DNA of 64,000 nt from Nansenia antarctica (GCA_963989245.1 OZ022339.1:22916816-22980815), one strand, 5' to 3'. Counted from the first letter of the stretch, positions 9,101-30,854 are shown. A program made the numbers and translations. Notes: generated by a model from the letters alone, not told the origin.

Positions 9101-10940
9101 GTGGCTCTCTCTCGGAGCTGCTTGTACATGTCCTGGGTTAAGAACTTGGCCATGTGGTTGTTGTGCTGGCTGAGGTCTGGGAACTCCTCGTCAGGCGACA
9201 GCCTCTTGATTGTCACTTTGGCCATTTGGTCATTGCTGAACAGTAACAACAAACACATTCTACAGGGTAAGGGGAAGCTACCTGTTATGCTTAAAAAAAA
9301 TGCATATGGCATTTTTGAAATCTACATTCTCCTTAAAAGTGTTCTCCTTACTTGGTAGGCTAGTAAGGTAGGTTAAGTGTTGATTGTAAGTCGCTTTGGA
9401 ATAAGCCGGCGTCTGCTAAATGCCAAAAATGTAAATGTAAGGGGGCAACTGTCAGCTAGTGACATTCTTGTTGCCTGTTAAATGTTATTATGGCATGCCT
9501 GACTAACCAAATAATTGACCTATGTTCCAGCTACTAACACTGAGTGAGAGGCAGACCAATTGAATAAACTGCAACTATACACTTGATGCCGAAATGTTGC
9601 TGTAATGTTTTAACCCATCGGCAAGGTCATTGTGCAGAACAGAAGTGTGTCCTTGAAACGTGACGCTCAGAAGCCGCCACATCGGATCCAGAGACGCCCT
9701 AAACGCCCCTCGCTAAAGCCCGTTACCAGGCAGGACAGGTGTCTGGGTGGTTGAAAGCCGCTTGACTCTTTACCTGGGTTATCTACCCCGGTCTGAATGA
9801 CGTCATCCAGTGTAAATCCACTGGGCGTTTGTTTGCTCCTCAGCCGCTCGTAGATGGCGGGAGTCAGGACCTTGGACATGTGATTATTGTGCAGGGTGAG
9901 GTCTGGGTACTCCTCACTGGAGGGGTACTTCATCTTCAGGTCGTTGTGACTGAAAGGCATGGCTGAACCCTGGACGCAACAAGGAGCGGAGGAAAAACGG
10001 GTGAAATGTATATTAAAACGATAAGGCACGTACGTCAGACACGCGAGTCAAATACTTGGGGTTTTTTTTCATGCGAGAGAGAACGAGCTCGTTGTGCATG
10101 TACAATGAAACACTGATGTCATTGAAGAGCACATCGTAGATGTCCAGTAGATGGAGGGAGGGGAAGGTTAAGGTTAGGAGGAGGCGAGGTGGAGGAATGT
10201 CAGATAGCAGAGACTGCGCAGTGACGTCATCCCATCCGATCAACCTCTCTACAAGGGTAAATGTATACAGGCCTAGAATAAGAATAATCACCGTTATTTG
10301 TGTTGCACATTTCCTGCAAACGTTGCAGCTATAACATGTTGGACACCACTGGCAAATTCATAATCCCTAGAAAGGGAAACCAATAAAGATGTGCAAATAT
10401 TGTAACAGCTGCCAGGAGGCGATATTTCAAAGTCGATTCTGCGCTGGTCGACATCGAAACAGATTAATGATGACAATTAATAATTTCCTATAACCGGGAA
10501 AATATTAGGTTTAGGCAGGCCTAATTATTGCAAATATTTAATACTAGATGTATTTGATATACCGTCCTCATTATTTCCCAACTCATCATGTCATAATGTG
10601 AATGCTGTATCAAATATGCAGTCTTCGGTATCATAGGTATCGTATGTCTTCAGTATCATATAACGGATTTTTTATTTTTTATTTGCACGGAGGAAGGTCG
10701 ATCTGTCTCAACATGAAACCAAGTATTCGTCTCGTCTGTTAGTAAAAAAAACACACACAAAAACACGCTGATTTCAGGTTAAAACTAATTTGACAGCCTT
10801 ATGATTACGAGTTATTGATGGAATAAAGAGAACAGCTCCGCGGTCCTACCTGCTGTGGATCCTGCTGGCTACTGGATGACACAAAGATCCCTATGTTTCC
10901 TGCGAGCAGCTTCACCCAACAATGTGATTGCGGTTGTCCG
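5950..10940 (-). CDS. ckb: CKB, cytosolic brain-type creatine kinase, complete gene
   Basis: Creatine kinase transfers phosphate reversibly between ATP and creatine in the cytosol, buffering energy in brain and other tissues. Coding exons (minus strand, in order) are 9960-9774, 8800-8646, 8521-8389, 7356-7185, 6927-6804, 6613-6424 and 6300-6122. They give 379 residues, close to the 381 of mammalian CKB, with canonical vertebrate CK exon sizes of 155, 133, 172, 124 and 190 bp. Landmarks are GVDNPG|HPFIMTVGC, the RVRTGRS loop, FLVWVNEEDHLRVISMQKGG, the active-site cysteine in LTCPSNLGTGLR, and the C-terminus SIDDLMPAQK. A second candidate first coding exon lies at 9235-9048. The promoter is near 10.97 kb and the poly(A) signal near 5.96 kb. 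The gene converges on MARK3 and diverges from TRMT61A, as in human. CKB rather than CKM is inferred mainly from synteny. Confidence 0.95.
6122..6300 (-). CDS. ckb: CKB last coding exon
   Basis: Encodes GVDTAAVGGTFDISNADRLG, then MVVDGVKLLVEMEKKLEKGG and SIDDLMPAQK with TAA at 6124-6122. Acceptor CTCTCCTCAG. Confidence 0.95.
6424..6613 (-). CDS. ckb: CKB exon 7 (190 bp), active-site cysteine
   Basis: Encodes FMWNEHLGYVLTCPSNLGTG, carrying the reactive cysteine, then AGVHVKIPNVSKHAKFEEIL and LRLQKRGTG. Acceptor CTCCGCAG, donor ACAG|GTAAAG. Confidence 0.95.
6804..6927 (-). CDS. ckb: CKB exon 6 (124 bp)
   Basis: Encodes HNENKTFLVWVNEEDHLRVI and SMQKGGNMREVFTRFCTGLT, part of the nucleotide-binding half. 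Acceptor TTTGTCTCAG, donor AAG|GTGAGA. Confidence 0.94.
7185..7356 (-). CDS. ckb: CKB exon 5 (172 bp)
   Basis: Encodes LAALSGDLKGKYYALKNMTD, EEQQLLIDDHFLFDKPVSPL and GMGRDWPDGRGIW. Acceptor CCTCTCCAG, donor ATCTG|GTGAGG. Confidence 0.93.
7372..7540 (+). mobile_element. tRNA-derived SINE in a CKB intron
   Basis: A tRNA-like head (GGCGGTAGAGCATGGCGCTA, B box GGTTCGATTCC) is followed by CACTTACTGCAATGTAAGTG and the tail TTTGGATAAACGTGTCAGCT. Related copies lie at about 20.69, 35.19 and 57.20 kb. It is not a tRNA gene, because no acceptor stem closes. Confidence 0.75.
8045..8345. repeat. Minisatellite TACCACCCTACCCCTC in a CKB intron
   Basis: About 300 bp of imperfect units of about 20 bp (ACCACCCTACCCCTCTATGT) lie just downstream (minus sense) of exon 4. 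Plus-strand ORFs here are repeat artefacts. Confidence 0.88.
8389..8521 (-). CDS. ckb: CKB exon 4 (133 bp)
   Basis: Encodes [20 protein letters not shown] and then VRGFCLPPHCSRGERRGIEK. Acceptor GTTGTTGCAG, donor GTACGG. Confidence 0.93.
8646..8800 (-). CDS. ckb: CKB exon 3 (155 bp)
   Basis: Encodes HPFIMTVGCVAGDEETYEVF through HGGYKPSDKHKTDLNPENLK. The acceptor CTCTCCTCCAG is good. The donor AAG|GTCCGG departs from consensus at +3 to +5 and is weak, but the 155-bp length equals the family standard. Confidence 0.92.
9048..9235 (-). CDS. ckb: CKB alternative first coding exon B
   Basis: A second CK N-terminal exon: ATG at 9225, protein MAKVTIKRLSPDEEFPDLSQ, then HNNHMAKFLTQDMYKQLRER and GFTIDGVIQTGVDNPG. 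It has a plausible acceptor (TTACTGTTCAG) and a donor (CCTG|GTAACA) in the same phase as exon A. The exon is 188 bp, so including both A and B would break the frame: they must be used one at a time. With B the protein is 376 residues. An N-terminus starting MAK recalls fish testis-type creatine kinase (from memory). It could also be a decaying duplicate, but it is fully open. Confidence 0.82.
9385..9442 (+). repeat. SINE/LINE 3' tail fragment
   Basis: GTAAGTCGCTTTGGAATAAG and GGCGTCTGCTAAATGCC followed by AAATGTAAATGTAAG is the shared fish SINE/LINE tail. Other tail-only copies lie near 18.30 (reverse), 23.81, 26.05 and 29.93 kb. Confidence 0.65.
9774..9969 (-). CDS. ckb: CKB first coding exon A
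   Basis: ATG is at 9960 and the protein starts MPFSHNDLKMKYPSSEEYPD. The acceptor is TTGCGTCCAG, followed by a short 5' UTR. The exon ends AACCCAG|GTAAAG in phase 1, inside GVDNPG. It contains LHNNHMSKVLTPAIYERLR and GFTLDDVIQTGVDNPG, the standard CK N-terminal domain. Confidence 0.93.
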
Positions 10941-11000
10941 GTAGGAGATGATCTTGGGAGATGTGTTTTATAGTGGACGGAGTCTGCTCCCATTGGCCAG
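10850..11000 (-). promoter_or_regulatory. ckb: CKB promoter and noncoding exon 1
   Basis: On the minus strand a CCAAT box (GGCCAATG, 10998-10991) precedes a TATA box (TATAAAA, 10972-10966) by about 20 bp. This predicts a start near 10,940. Exon 1 then runs to a donor ATCCACAGCAG|GTAGGACC at 10850. A TATA plus CCAAT layout is known for vertebrate CKB promoters. Confidence 0.75.
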
Positions 11001-11134
11001 TATTTCTAGTCCATTCATTTTATTGGACGACGATGTTATAATAGACTGGAGTTTTCATATTATTTATCAGCCTTCATCACTATTTCATTATTTTTTGGGG
11101 GAAGATGACAAAAACAAGAGCTGCATATTGCTTT

Positions 11135-11337
11135 TTGACAAGACTAGTGTATTGGTTTACATACAAGACTAGTGTATTGGTTTACATACAAGACTAGTGC
11201 ATTGGTTTTACATACAAGACTAGTGTATTGGTTTACATACAAGACTAGTGTATTGGTTTACATACAAGACTAGTGCATTGGTTTACATACAATACTAGTG
11301 CATTGGTTTACATACAAGACTAGTGCATTGGTTTATT
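11135..11337. repeat. 25-bp minisatellite upstream of CKB
   Basis: About eight copies of AGTGTATTGGTTTACATACA+AGACT, varying at GTGT/GTGC. It lies 150-400 bp upstream of the CKB promoter. Confidence 0.88.
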
Positions 11338-11754
11338 TGGGAATCAGAAGAGCTTCATAATAATTGTTTGGGATTGTCAATGTCTCCATGTAGAAGAAGA
11401 GCAGTATTATGTATGCATCAATGCAATCACGATTCCCAGTTGTTAACTGACCACTAAAACCCATTATACAACAGTTAGTTCCGACCAAGTAATTTGATTG
11501 GACAAGAGGCATTCCATGAGTGCTGATATACAGTATAACAGCACTGGGACTTTTAACTATATGTATCACTCCGAAATGACCGTTAATACAAAGTAGCTAG
11601 CCTGCAGATGTTTGTGTTCAGGTTACTAGGCAACAGTCCAGTTGCGGAACTATTTTTTGTTGACGGAGCCAAAATAAATGATTAAATAAACAAACAAATC
11701 ATAATCTGTTGTCACTTATTACTGTTAACTAATACATTGCGCTGTAGAACTGTT

Positions 11755-11890
11755 GTATATAAGCAATATCACACGAGAGGACGGCTGTGATTGTCTTCTA
11801 CTCAGCCTGCGGCCTCGTACCTACGACCCAATCACAGCCGTGCTGATATTCAGTATAACAGCACTCCCTCTCGTGTGATATTGCTTAATT
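11755..11890. repeat. Fold-back inverted repeat (MITE-like)
   Basis: AAGCAATATCACACGAGAGG at about 11.76 kb is matched in reverse complement by CCTCTCGTGTGATATTGCTT near 11.87 kb. Inner arms GGCTGTGATTG / CAATCACAGCC also pair. A related GCTGATATACAGTATAACAGC occurs at about 11.52 kb. Confidence 0.7.
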
Positions 11891-12061
11891 AAAACCCATT
11901 GAAACCATTAAAACCCATTTAAATCATTAAAACCCATCTTTTTAATATTGCCTTTAAATTACTAAATGGTTAAATGATGATTACATAATGATTAAAGCAT
12001 TTGAGCTGCAATGTTTGCAGGAAAAGTGCTATACAAATAATGGTTATTATTATAACAATTA

Positions 12062-12065
<4 letters not shown>
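11885..12065 (-). repeat. Short interspersed repeat, copy 2 (inverted)
   Basis: ACCCATCTTTTTAATATTGC ... GCAGGAAAAGTGCTATACAA is the reverse complement of the repeat at 340-490. It is followed by a (TTA)n run (12,057-12,095). Confidence 0.6.
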
Positions 12066-12096
<31 letters not shown>

Positions 12097-13224
12097 CCGT
12101 TTCTCCTCCTGTCTTTTTAAAAGATTCCGACGTCATCAACTGGAGCCGAAAATAACACATTTCAGTCGTTTGATCGCATCTACGAAGCGCAGCGTTTGCG
12201 CCGATTCACAGATCTGCACCGCATCTAGACCGCCTCGTACTTCAGATGTCAATGGAACTGAAGCAGAAACGATGTGATAGTCTGTCAACCTGCGCCTCCT
12301 CCGTCCAGTTCCAACACTCACCAACCAGGACACGTGGAGACTGATGTGAGAGCTCCTGGATCGCCATCCTCATTTGGAAAACACTGTGATATCAACAGCA
12401 ACCTTTTATTTGATGTTTTAATCCAGCTGTTTTTCAGAAGGTGGGTCAAGAAGCTGATGAACGGTGTGAGAGGTGAAAGCGTAGCTACTATAGCTAGCAT
12501 CGTTGAGACCAGTTCAGTTGTGCACAGGGACCTTGCCGGATAACACTAGCTGGCTAGTTTGCTTGTCTGTGTAGATTAAAGATGTGTCAAGTTACTCATA
12601 CAGGTTGTTTATTGTTAGGCGATGCTTGCACCCTTGGCTAGCTAGCCACAGCTGCTCATGTAGCTAACTGCTCCTTTAGTTTAGTTTAGTTTAGTTTAGT
12701 TAGGGTTAGTTTACTCCACTGGAATATATTCTATATCTATACAGGATAATATTCAAATAGGATATATTCTATATCTATATTATATATACTTACAGTTTCT
12801 CCATATGTTCTGCCATGGTTGTGGCTGTTTCAGGTGAAGCCGTCAGGTTTATGAGAGTTATGATGATAAACTGTCAGTTTAAATGATACAATGTTTGAAT
12901 CTAAACAAGGCGCGTGGCGTGTCCGCATGCATTTGATGATTAACAACATTTTGTAGAATGTTTATTTTTGAGAGAGGAGATTTATGCCTGCAGGATCTAT
13001 CTATCTCAGTCTGCTACTGAATTTGTGTAAAAATAAATAAAAATAATCAGCCACATTCAAATAAGCCCCAACTAGTTTATCCTAATCATGTCATGTCACA
13101 GAGAGAAGCATTTGGCCTTAAATTAGCATCATGGTCCCATTGGGGCTGTCTCCTCACATGTTAGCTTCATGCATGTTTGTTCCAATGTAAGTAGTCAACT
13201 AGAACTCTTCCCTGTGTTCCCCCC

Positions 13225-13545
13225 CATACAGACCCCTGTGGTAGGAGTGTCTCTCACCCCCCCATACAGACCCCTGTGGTAGGAGTGTCTCTCACCCCCC
13301 TACACACCCCTGTGGTAGGAGTGTCTCTCACCCCCCCCCCCCCCCCCATACAGACACCTGTGGTAGGAGTGTCTCTCACCCCCCCCCCCATACAGACACC
13401 TGTGGTAGGATTGTCTCCCCCCCCCCTACACACCCCTGTGGTAGGAGTGTCCCCCCCTCTCCCCCATACACACCCCTGTGGTAGGAGTGTCCCCCTCTCT
13501 CCCCCATACACACCCCTGTGGTAGGACTGGACCCCCCACCCCATA
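13225..13545. repeat. CCCC-ACACCCCTGTGGTAGGAGTGT minisatellite just 5' of TRMT61A exon 1
   Basis: About nine units of roughly 35 bp share ACCCCTGTGGTAGGAGTGTC with variable C-runs. The array ends some 30 bp before the start codon, so it overlaps the splice acceptor region or 5' UTR. Confidence 0.88.
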
Positions 13546-13574
13546 CAGACCCCCCCAGGACTGCACCTGTCATC

Positions 13575-24978
<11,404 letters not shown>

Positions 24979-25430
24979 AGGAGGGAGGGGGGAGGAGGGA
25001 GGGGAGGGAGAGAGGGGGGGAGAGGAGGAGGGAGGTAGAAGAGGGGGGGAGAGAGAGGAGAGGGAGGGAGGGAGAGGAGGAGGGAGGGAGGTAGAGGAGG
25101 AGGGATGTGGTACTGAGTGAGCTGTAGAGAGAGAAGAAGAGAGGGGGGGGGAGAGAGAGGGAGAGGGAGGGAGGGAGGGAGGGAGGGAGAGAGAGAGATA
25201 TAGAGGGCTGAGTGAGCAGTGGATCCCCAGTACTACTGACGCCTCAGGACTTAGACAGGTCTGAGTGGGAAACACTCTGCTTCTGGACTGATTTACTGTA
25301 TTTCCCCCTCTTCTCCTCTCCTCTCCTCTCCCCCCCTCCCCTCCTCCCCTCCCCTCCCCTCTGCCCTACATGTAACAGTGCATAGCTGTGCATCTCTCCC
25401 CTAGCTCTGGAAGACATGGACTAATGCATG

Positions 25431-25461
<31 letters not shown>

Positions 25462-25900
25462 GGGAAGGGGAGAGAAGGACAAGTGGAAGTGTATAAATAG
25501 CCATTTGATTGCAGTGGGTTTCTAGGCGGGGGGGGGGGGGGTGGAGGGGGGGGCAGGGGGGGGTGGGGGGGGCCAGAGCCTGAGGATGTGAAACTCCCTT
25601 TAGCCTCTCTGTCATCCAACTCACTGGGTTCGTCTCTGAGTCGTTCTCAAGTGAAATAAGGTCAAGACCAAAGCAATGGACCTGCCCCCCTGTACAACCC
25701 AGTTTTCTGTTTCAGTCTTAACAGATTCTAATGATTTATTTGAGGGACTTTGACATGTCTTGATGTTTTATTTTATTTTTTATTTATGTTGTACTTTTGA
25801 ATTTGAATGAATAACAGTGAAGGAGGGAGAGATTATGTTTAGTCTTGTTGAAGATCTTCTGTTTGACCAAGAAATCCAATAAACGCCTTTACCCACTTCC
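24979..25900 (+). other. trmt61a: TRMT61A 3' UTR
   Basis: It begins with about 220 bp of nearly pure purine (GGGAGGA-type), then a CT tract, a CA repeat and a G-rich stretch (25,528-25,571). AATAAA at 25878-25883 is the best poly(A) signal. The long purine block directly after the stop codon is unusual for a 3' UTR. Confidence 0.6.
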
Positions 25901-26474
25901 TCCTCTCTGCTCTCTGCTTGGACTGGAAAAGAAACACAGAAGGAAATCTTCCTTATTCTTCTTCTTCTTCTTCTTCTTACACTTTCTTCTTCTTCTAACG
26001 ACCTCAGCAGCTCCTGGCCTGAGCACAGATGACTTGTATAGTCGGTTTGGACACAAGGCGTCTGGTCTGCTACAAGCCAGAAATGTAAATATGTGAATGT
26101 CTGCGTAGCTCAGGCCTCGGGGCTGCTGTGGTGACCGTTGCTACATGGCTGTGTGGCTCCACACCAAACAAGGCAGAGGAACACCAGATAGTTCCACACA
26201 CGAGGCCTGGGGAGGGAGGGAGGGAGGGAGGGAGGGAGGGAGAGGGAGGGAGGGGGAGATGCGCTCCAGTGCTCTCCTTAATCACCCACTTTAACATGAT
26301 GAGAGACACTAAACCTCTCACTATGTAACATGTAAACTTCTCACTATTTAACATGGTGTGAGTGTGTAAACCGCTCACTATTTAACATGGTGTGAGAGTG
26401 TGTAAACCGAGGGCACTTGTGGTGCACAGTGGTTTGTGTTCGTTGTCTGCGGAAATGTTCAAGTGCACTTGAGT

Positions 26475-26524
<50 letters not shown>

Positions 26525-27560
26525 TATTTAGTATGTTGTTCTTTCCAGGTTTGAGAAATCATGTGAGGAATGATGCAACACTGGCTGTCCACACTGAACC
26601 TCCTCCTACCATAGTTAGAGACGGTAGGTCTGTGTATATGGGTGGGTGTGGTGTGTGTGTGTGCATGGGTGGGTGTGTATGAGTGGGTGTGTAGGTCTAT
26701 GTATGGGTGGGTGTGTAGTCTGTGTACGCGTGGGTGTGTATGTATGTCAGGGTGCGTAGGTCTGTGTGTGTATGGGTGGGTGTGTATGACTGTAGGTCTG
26801 TGTACGGGTGGATGGAGGCTGAGATTACGTTATGTAATCCCGGGATTTTGGGTTATAAAACAACCCTGTGTTGTTCAGGTGTGTGTCCGAGGCTGACCCC
26901 GTGAGGTGTGAGATGTTCACAAAGGAAAGTCCCATCTGCATCTAGAGTCACAGCCTGCCCTGTCCCCTGTCTCTGTCCCTTGTCCCCTGTCCCCTGTCAC
27001 TATCCCCTGTCTCTGTCCTCTGTCTCTCTCTCTGTCTCTTCCCCTGTCTCTCTCTCTGTCCCTTGTCCCTGTCTCTGTCCACTGGCCCTTGTCCCCTGTC
27101 CCTGTCACTATCCCCTGTCCCCTGTCTCTGTCCTTGTCCTTGTCCCTGTCCCCTGTCACTATCCCCTGTCTCTGTTCTCTGTCTCTTCCCCTGTCTCTCT
27201 CTGGCCCTGTCCCCTGTCTCTATCCCCCTGTCCCCAGCTGCAGGGTGTAATCCAGAGTGGCCAGCCAGGCTGGGAATAGCAGGCCTGATCTCCTGTCAAT
27301 CCCTCCTGGTAATCAGCTTGTCCTCTCCTGTCCTCTCCTGTCCTGTGCTCTCCTGAGCCCAGGGGCAGCACGCACCGACCACCAGACCATCAGAGGGTGC
27401 AGGCAGGACAGGGACACAGGCAGCAGAGAGGACACACCTCACACCAGGTCAAAGTTCAGATGAGGTAGTCTAAAAGAGCGAGTGCGTTGGTCACAACCCT
27501 TTCCTGTTGCTAGGTTACCTGTGTCGAAACGTGTATGTGTCGTAACTGAACCCTAGAGTA
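25901..27560. other. Intergenic: simple repeats, no gene seen
   Basis: Holds a SINE-tail fragment (26,040-26,095), GGGA repeats (26,207-26,250), a 33-bp duplication with TTTAACATGGTGTGAGTGTG (26,335-26,405), (GT)n (26,472-26,522), TGGGTGTGTA units (26,636-26,810) and a CCCTGTCTCTGTCC array (26,955-27,240). No ORF here resembles a protein. Confidence 0.7.
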
Positions 27561-27599
27561 GATGTGTACTATATCGAGATGTACCAACAGGTAAACAAA

Positions 27600-28015
27600 A
27601 ATGGGGCGGCTGTGGCGCAGGAGGTAGAGGCTGTGTCTCAGGAGGTAGAGTTTGTGTCTCAGGAGGTAGAGGCTGTGTCTCAGGAGGTAGAGGCTGTGGC
27701 GCAGGAGGTAGAGGCTGTGTCTCAGGAGGTAGAGGCTGTGTCTCAGGAGGTAGAGTTTGTGTCTCAGGAGGTAGAGGCTGTGTCTCAGGAGGTAAAGCCG
27801 GTGTCTAATGATCGCTAGGCGGACGGTGGTTTGGCGGTTCGAACCCCGGCTGGCCACATATCGAGGTGTCCTTGGGCAAGACACTAAACCCCAAAATTGC
27901 TCCCAGTGAGCGGGCCGGCGCCTTGCATGGCAGCTTGCCGCCATTGGTGTGTGAATGTGTGAATGAGAGGTAGGTAAGGTGAGAGGCGATAAGTCAGTCC
28001 ATTTACCATTTATTT
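27600..28015 (+). mobile_element. tRNA-derived SINE with an amplified A-box segment
   Basis: It starts GGGGCGGCTGTGGCGCAGGA. The 21-bp unit GGCTGTGTCTCAGGAGGTAGA is then repeated to nine copies. A B box (GGTTCGAACCCC), the body GTCCTTGGGCAAGACACTAA and a 3' end near CAGTCCATTTACC follow. The normal copy at 54.63 kb has only one such unit. Each unit resembles a Pol III A box (TGGCGCAGGAGG). Confidence 0.8.
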
Positions 28016-28469
28016 ACCAAACACAATAGTAATTATAAATAAAGGGTAGGCGTGTGTTATGGTGTGTTATTACAGAGGCAGCCAAGGCAGCGCTCTTGGC
28101 TCTGTCCACCCGTGGAACGTTCTAGCATGACCGCATGATCTGGAAAGTATTCCAACTGGAGAGATGTGAAACATGTGTGTCCGTGAGTGAGTGAATTAAT
28201 AAGAATGTCATTTTTGGGTCATTTTCTTGTTACATACATACGTTCATTATGTTGTATTTTTGGGGGAAATACTGTGGAACCGGTGGCATTTTTGGAGTTT
28301 GTGTTGGTGGCAGCCAACACTGTAATGAAGTACCAGAGGAATGGGTTCCAGAGGAATGGGTTCCAGGGGTGAGCAGTACTGCGATGGAGAGTTTTAAATA
28401 TCTGCTCGTTTCAAAGCTGATCTCCACCTAAAATAAGCAGCGGTATTGATTTAACTACTTGGCACAGAC

Positions 28470-28476
28470 AAACATA

Positions 28477-28516
<40 letters not shown>

Positions 28517-29375
28517 TCTCTCCCTCCCTCCCTCCCTCCCTCTCTCTTGATGCGTCTCTGTAATTCCTCCTCTTTCCTCTCTCTCTCACTCTCTCTCTCT
28601 CTCTCTCCCCCTCCCTCCCTCTCTTGATGCGTCTCTGTAATTCCTCCTCTTTCCTCTCTCACTCTCAACTCTTTTTTTAACCCTTTAATCCGGGGGTAGC
28701 TAGGTAAATAGACGGGATTAGAGAGGAAAGGCGACTCAGAGCAAAGCCGTGTGTTGTGGGTCGTGTTGGTCTGTTAAACCTCTTACACAACGCTGCTTTG
28801 GATCAGCAGCCAACAACCGCTGCATAACACTGACACCAAAGGCCTCTACCTCTCTCTCCTCCCCCTACCTCTCCACCTCTCCTCTCCTCTACCTCTCTCT
28901 CCGCTACCTCTCTCCTACCTCCCTTTCCCTCCTCCCTCTCCTTCCTCTCTCTCCTCCCTCCCTCTCTCTCCTCCCCCTACCTCTCCACCTCTCCTCTACC
29001 TCCCTCTCCTCTACCTCCCTCTCTCTCCTCCCTCCCTCTCTCTCCTCCCCCTACCTCTCCCCCTACCTCTCCTCTACCCCCCTCTCCTCCCTCCCTCTCC
29101 TCTACCTCTCTCTCCTCCTACTTACCCACCTCTCCTCTACCTCCCCCTACCTACCTACCTCCCTCTCCTCTACCTCTCTCTCCCCCTACCCCTCCACCTC
29201 TCCTCTACCTCTTTCCTCTACCTCCCTCTCCTCTACACCCCTCTCCTCTACCTCTCTCTCCTCTTACCTACCCACCTGTCCTACCTCTCGTTATCCCTCT
29301 CCTACCTACCTCCCTTTCCCTCCTACCCATCTCTCCTCCCTCCCTCTCCTCTACCCACCTCTCTTCTATCTTATG
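28470..29375. repeat. CT-rich and CTACCTCTC arrays
   Basis: (CT)n at 28,477-28,545, a duplicated 75-bp segment containing TTGATGCGTCTCTGTAATTC, and 500 bp of TCCTCTACCTCCCTC-type units (28,845-29,375). Confidence 0.88.
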
Positions 29376-29459
29376 TACTGCAGGGTTGATAGATAGTGGC
29401 TGACTACCAGGTCGTCCTCGGACGAGCCATCCTGCTGGCTGGCAGCTCGTGGTGTCTCT

Positions 29460-29680
29460 AACAGCGACCTGCCAGCCTCATTCAACTGACTGACTGACTG
29501 ACTGTCGTCTACAAACACCTCTCTCTCCTCTCCCTCCCTAGTCTCTGTGGCAGCGACCTGCCAGTCTCATTCTCCTGACTGACTGTTATCTACAAACACC
29601 TCTCTCTCCTCTCCCTCCCTAGTCTCTCTAGCAGCGACCTGCCAGCCTCATTCTCCTGACTGACTGTTGTCTCCAAACAC
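29460..29680. repeat. About 90-bp tandem triplication
   Basis: Three units share AGCGACCTGCCAGCCTCATT, CTGACTGACTGT and ACAAACACCTCTCTCTCCTC. Confidence 0.8.
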
Positions 29681-30317
29681 GTCACCTCGTGTTCTCAGTG
29701 TTGTGGTCCACAGACTCGAGCCTGAAATGCTGCGTTATTTGTGTCCATGTCTACAACTGTCAATGTCAAACACATGAAGAGAAAGAAAAAGAAAAAATAA
29801 GTAATCCTTCTTTCTTCTATCATTGTGACTGCCAACGGCCCCCTGGCTCTAGAATAGATTTGTTTGTCTTACAATGACTGATGGATAGATGGATTCCCCT
29901 TACTTTAGACAAATGTGTTTGTTGATTGTAAGTTAAGTTTGGATAAAGCCATCTGCTTGCTGTCCAAAATGTAAATGTAAGACTAGTTCGCTTTAGGGCC
30001 CTGAGGTTCAGAGTCTATTTCGGAGGGAACTGGTGGAGGGGGATAATGGGGCGTGATGGTTGACCGTATATTTCCTAGCGTGTTATGAATCGTTTGAGAG
30101 ACGCGCTGTAGTGGAAGGCACTACTGTTAGCATAACTGCACGTCTGAGTGAATAACACTCACTGGTCATTGGGGGATTTTCCAAACAAAATAAAAAAAGA
30201 GAGAACTTGGCTTTGGTGGAACGTCACCGTCATCAGACCAGTCAGTAGGAGTCATGGGGCGTTTGGAAAAAGACCTGCCAGCCCAACCCTAAACCATGCT
30301 AACTCTGCTAACTCTGC

Positions 30318-30570
30318 TAACCCTAAACCATGGTAAATGGACTGCACTTATATAGCGCCTTTACCCAAAGCGCTTTTCAACGGCCTCTCATTCACCCATT
30401 CGCACACATTCCCACACCAATGGCGGCAAGCTACCATGCAAGGCGCCGGCCCACTCACTGGGAGCAATTTGGGGTTCAGTGTCTTGCCCACACTTCGGGA
30501 TGTGGCTTGCCCACACTTCGACATGTGGCTAGCCGGGACTCGAACCGCCGATCTGCCAACCTTGTATAGA
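30318..30570 (-). mobile_element. tRNA-derived SINE (same family as 54.63 kb), inverted
   Basis: Starts GGTAAATGGACTGCACTTAT and AGCGCCTTTACCCAAAGCGC, with CACCAATGGCGGCAAGCTAC and the reverse B box GGGACTCGAACC. The GTGTCCTTGGGCAAGAC region is altered by a short duplication (ACACTTCGGGATGTGGC). Confidence 0.75.
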
Positions 30571-30854
30571 CAGGCTTTTTGGCTAATCCCCAAAGCCTGT
30601 CTTTCTGTGTCCTGTTGATATTGTTGTACACTTGTTGTTTGTTACTTATTCTTATTTTCACTTGTTTGCCTATTTTAACCTGCTATGACATTTGCTCTTT
30701 TATTATGTTCTTGTATTTGTAAAGCACTTTGTGACCCCTGGTCTGGGATAGGTGCTATAGAAAGACATTTTACTTACTTACTTACTTACTTACTAACTAT
30801 TAGCATGTCTGTCCAATCCACAGAGTCCTATTGTTTTGTGCTTGAGGCCGTAAA

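Noticed and set aside
12062..12543. Possible TRMT61A 5' exon ORFs
   Set aside because: A non-coding first exon must lie between about 11 and 13.5 kb, but no donor or start context here was convincing enough to place it.
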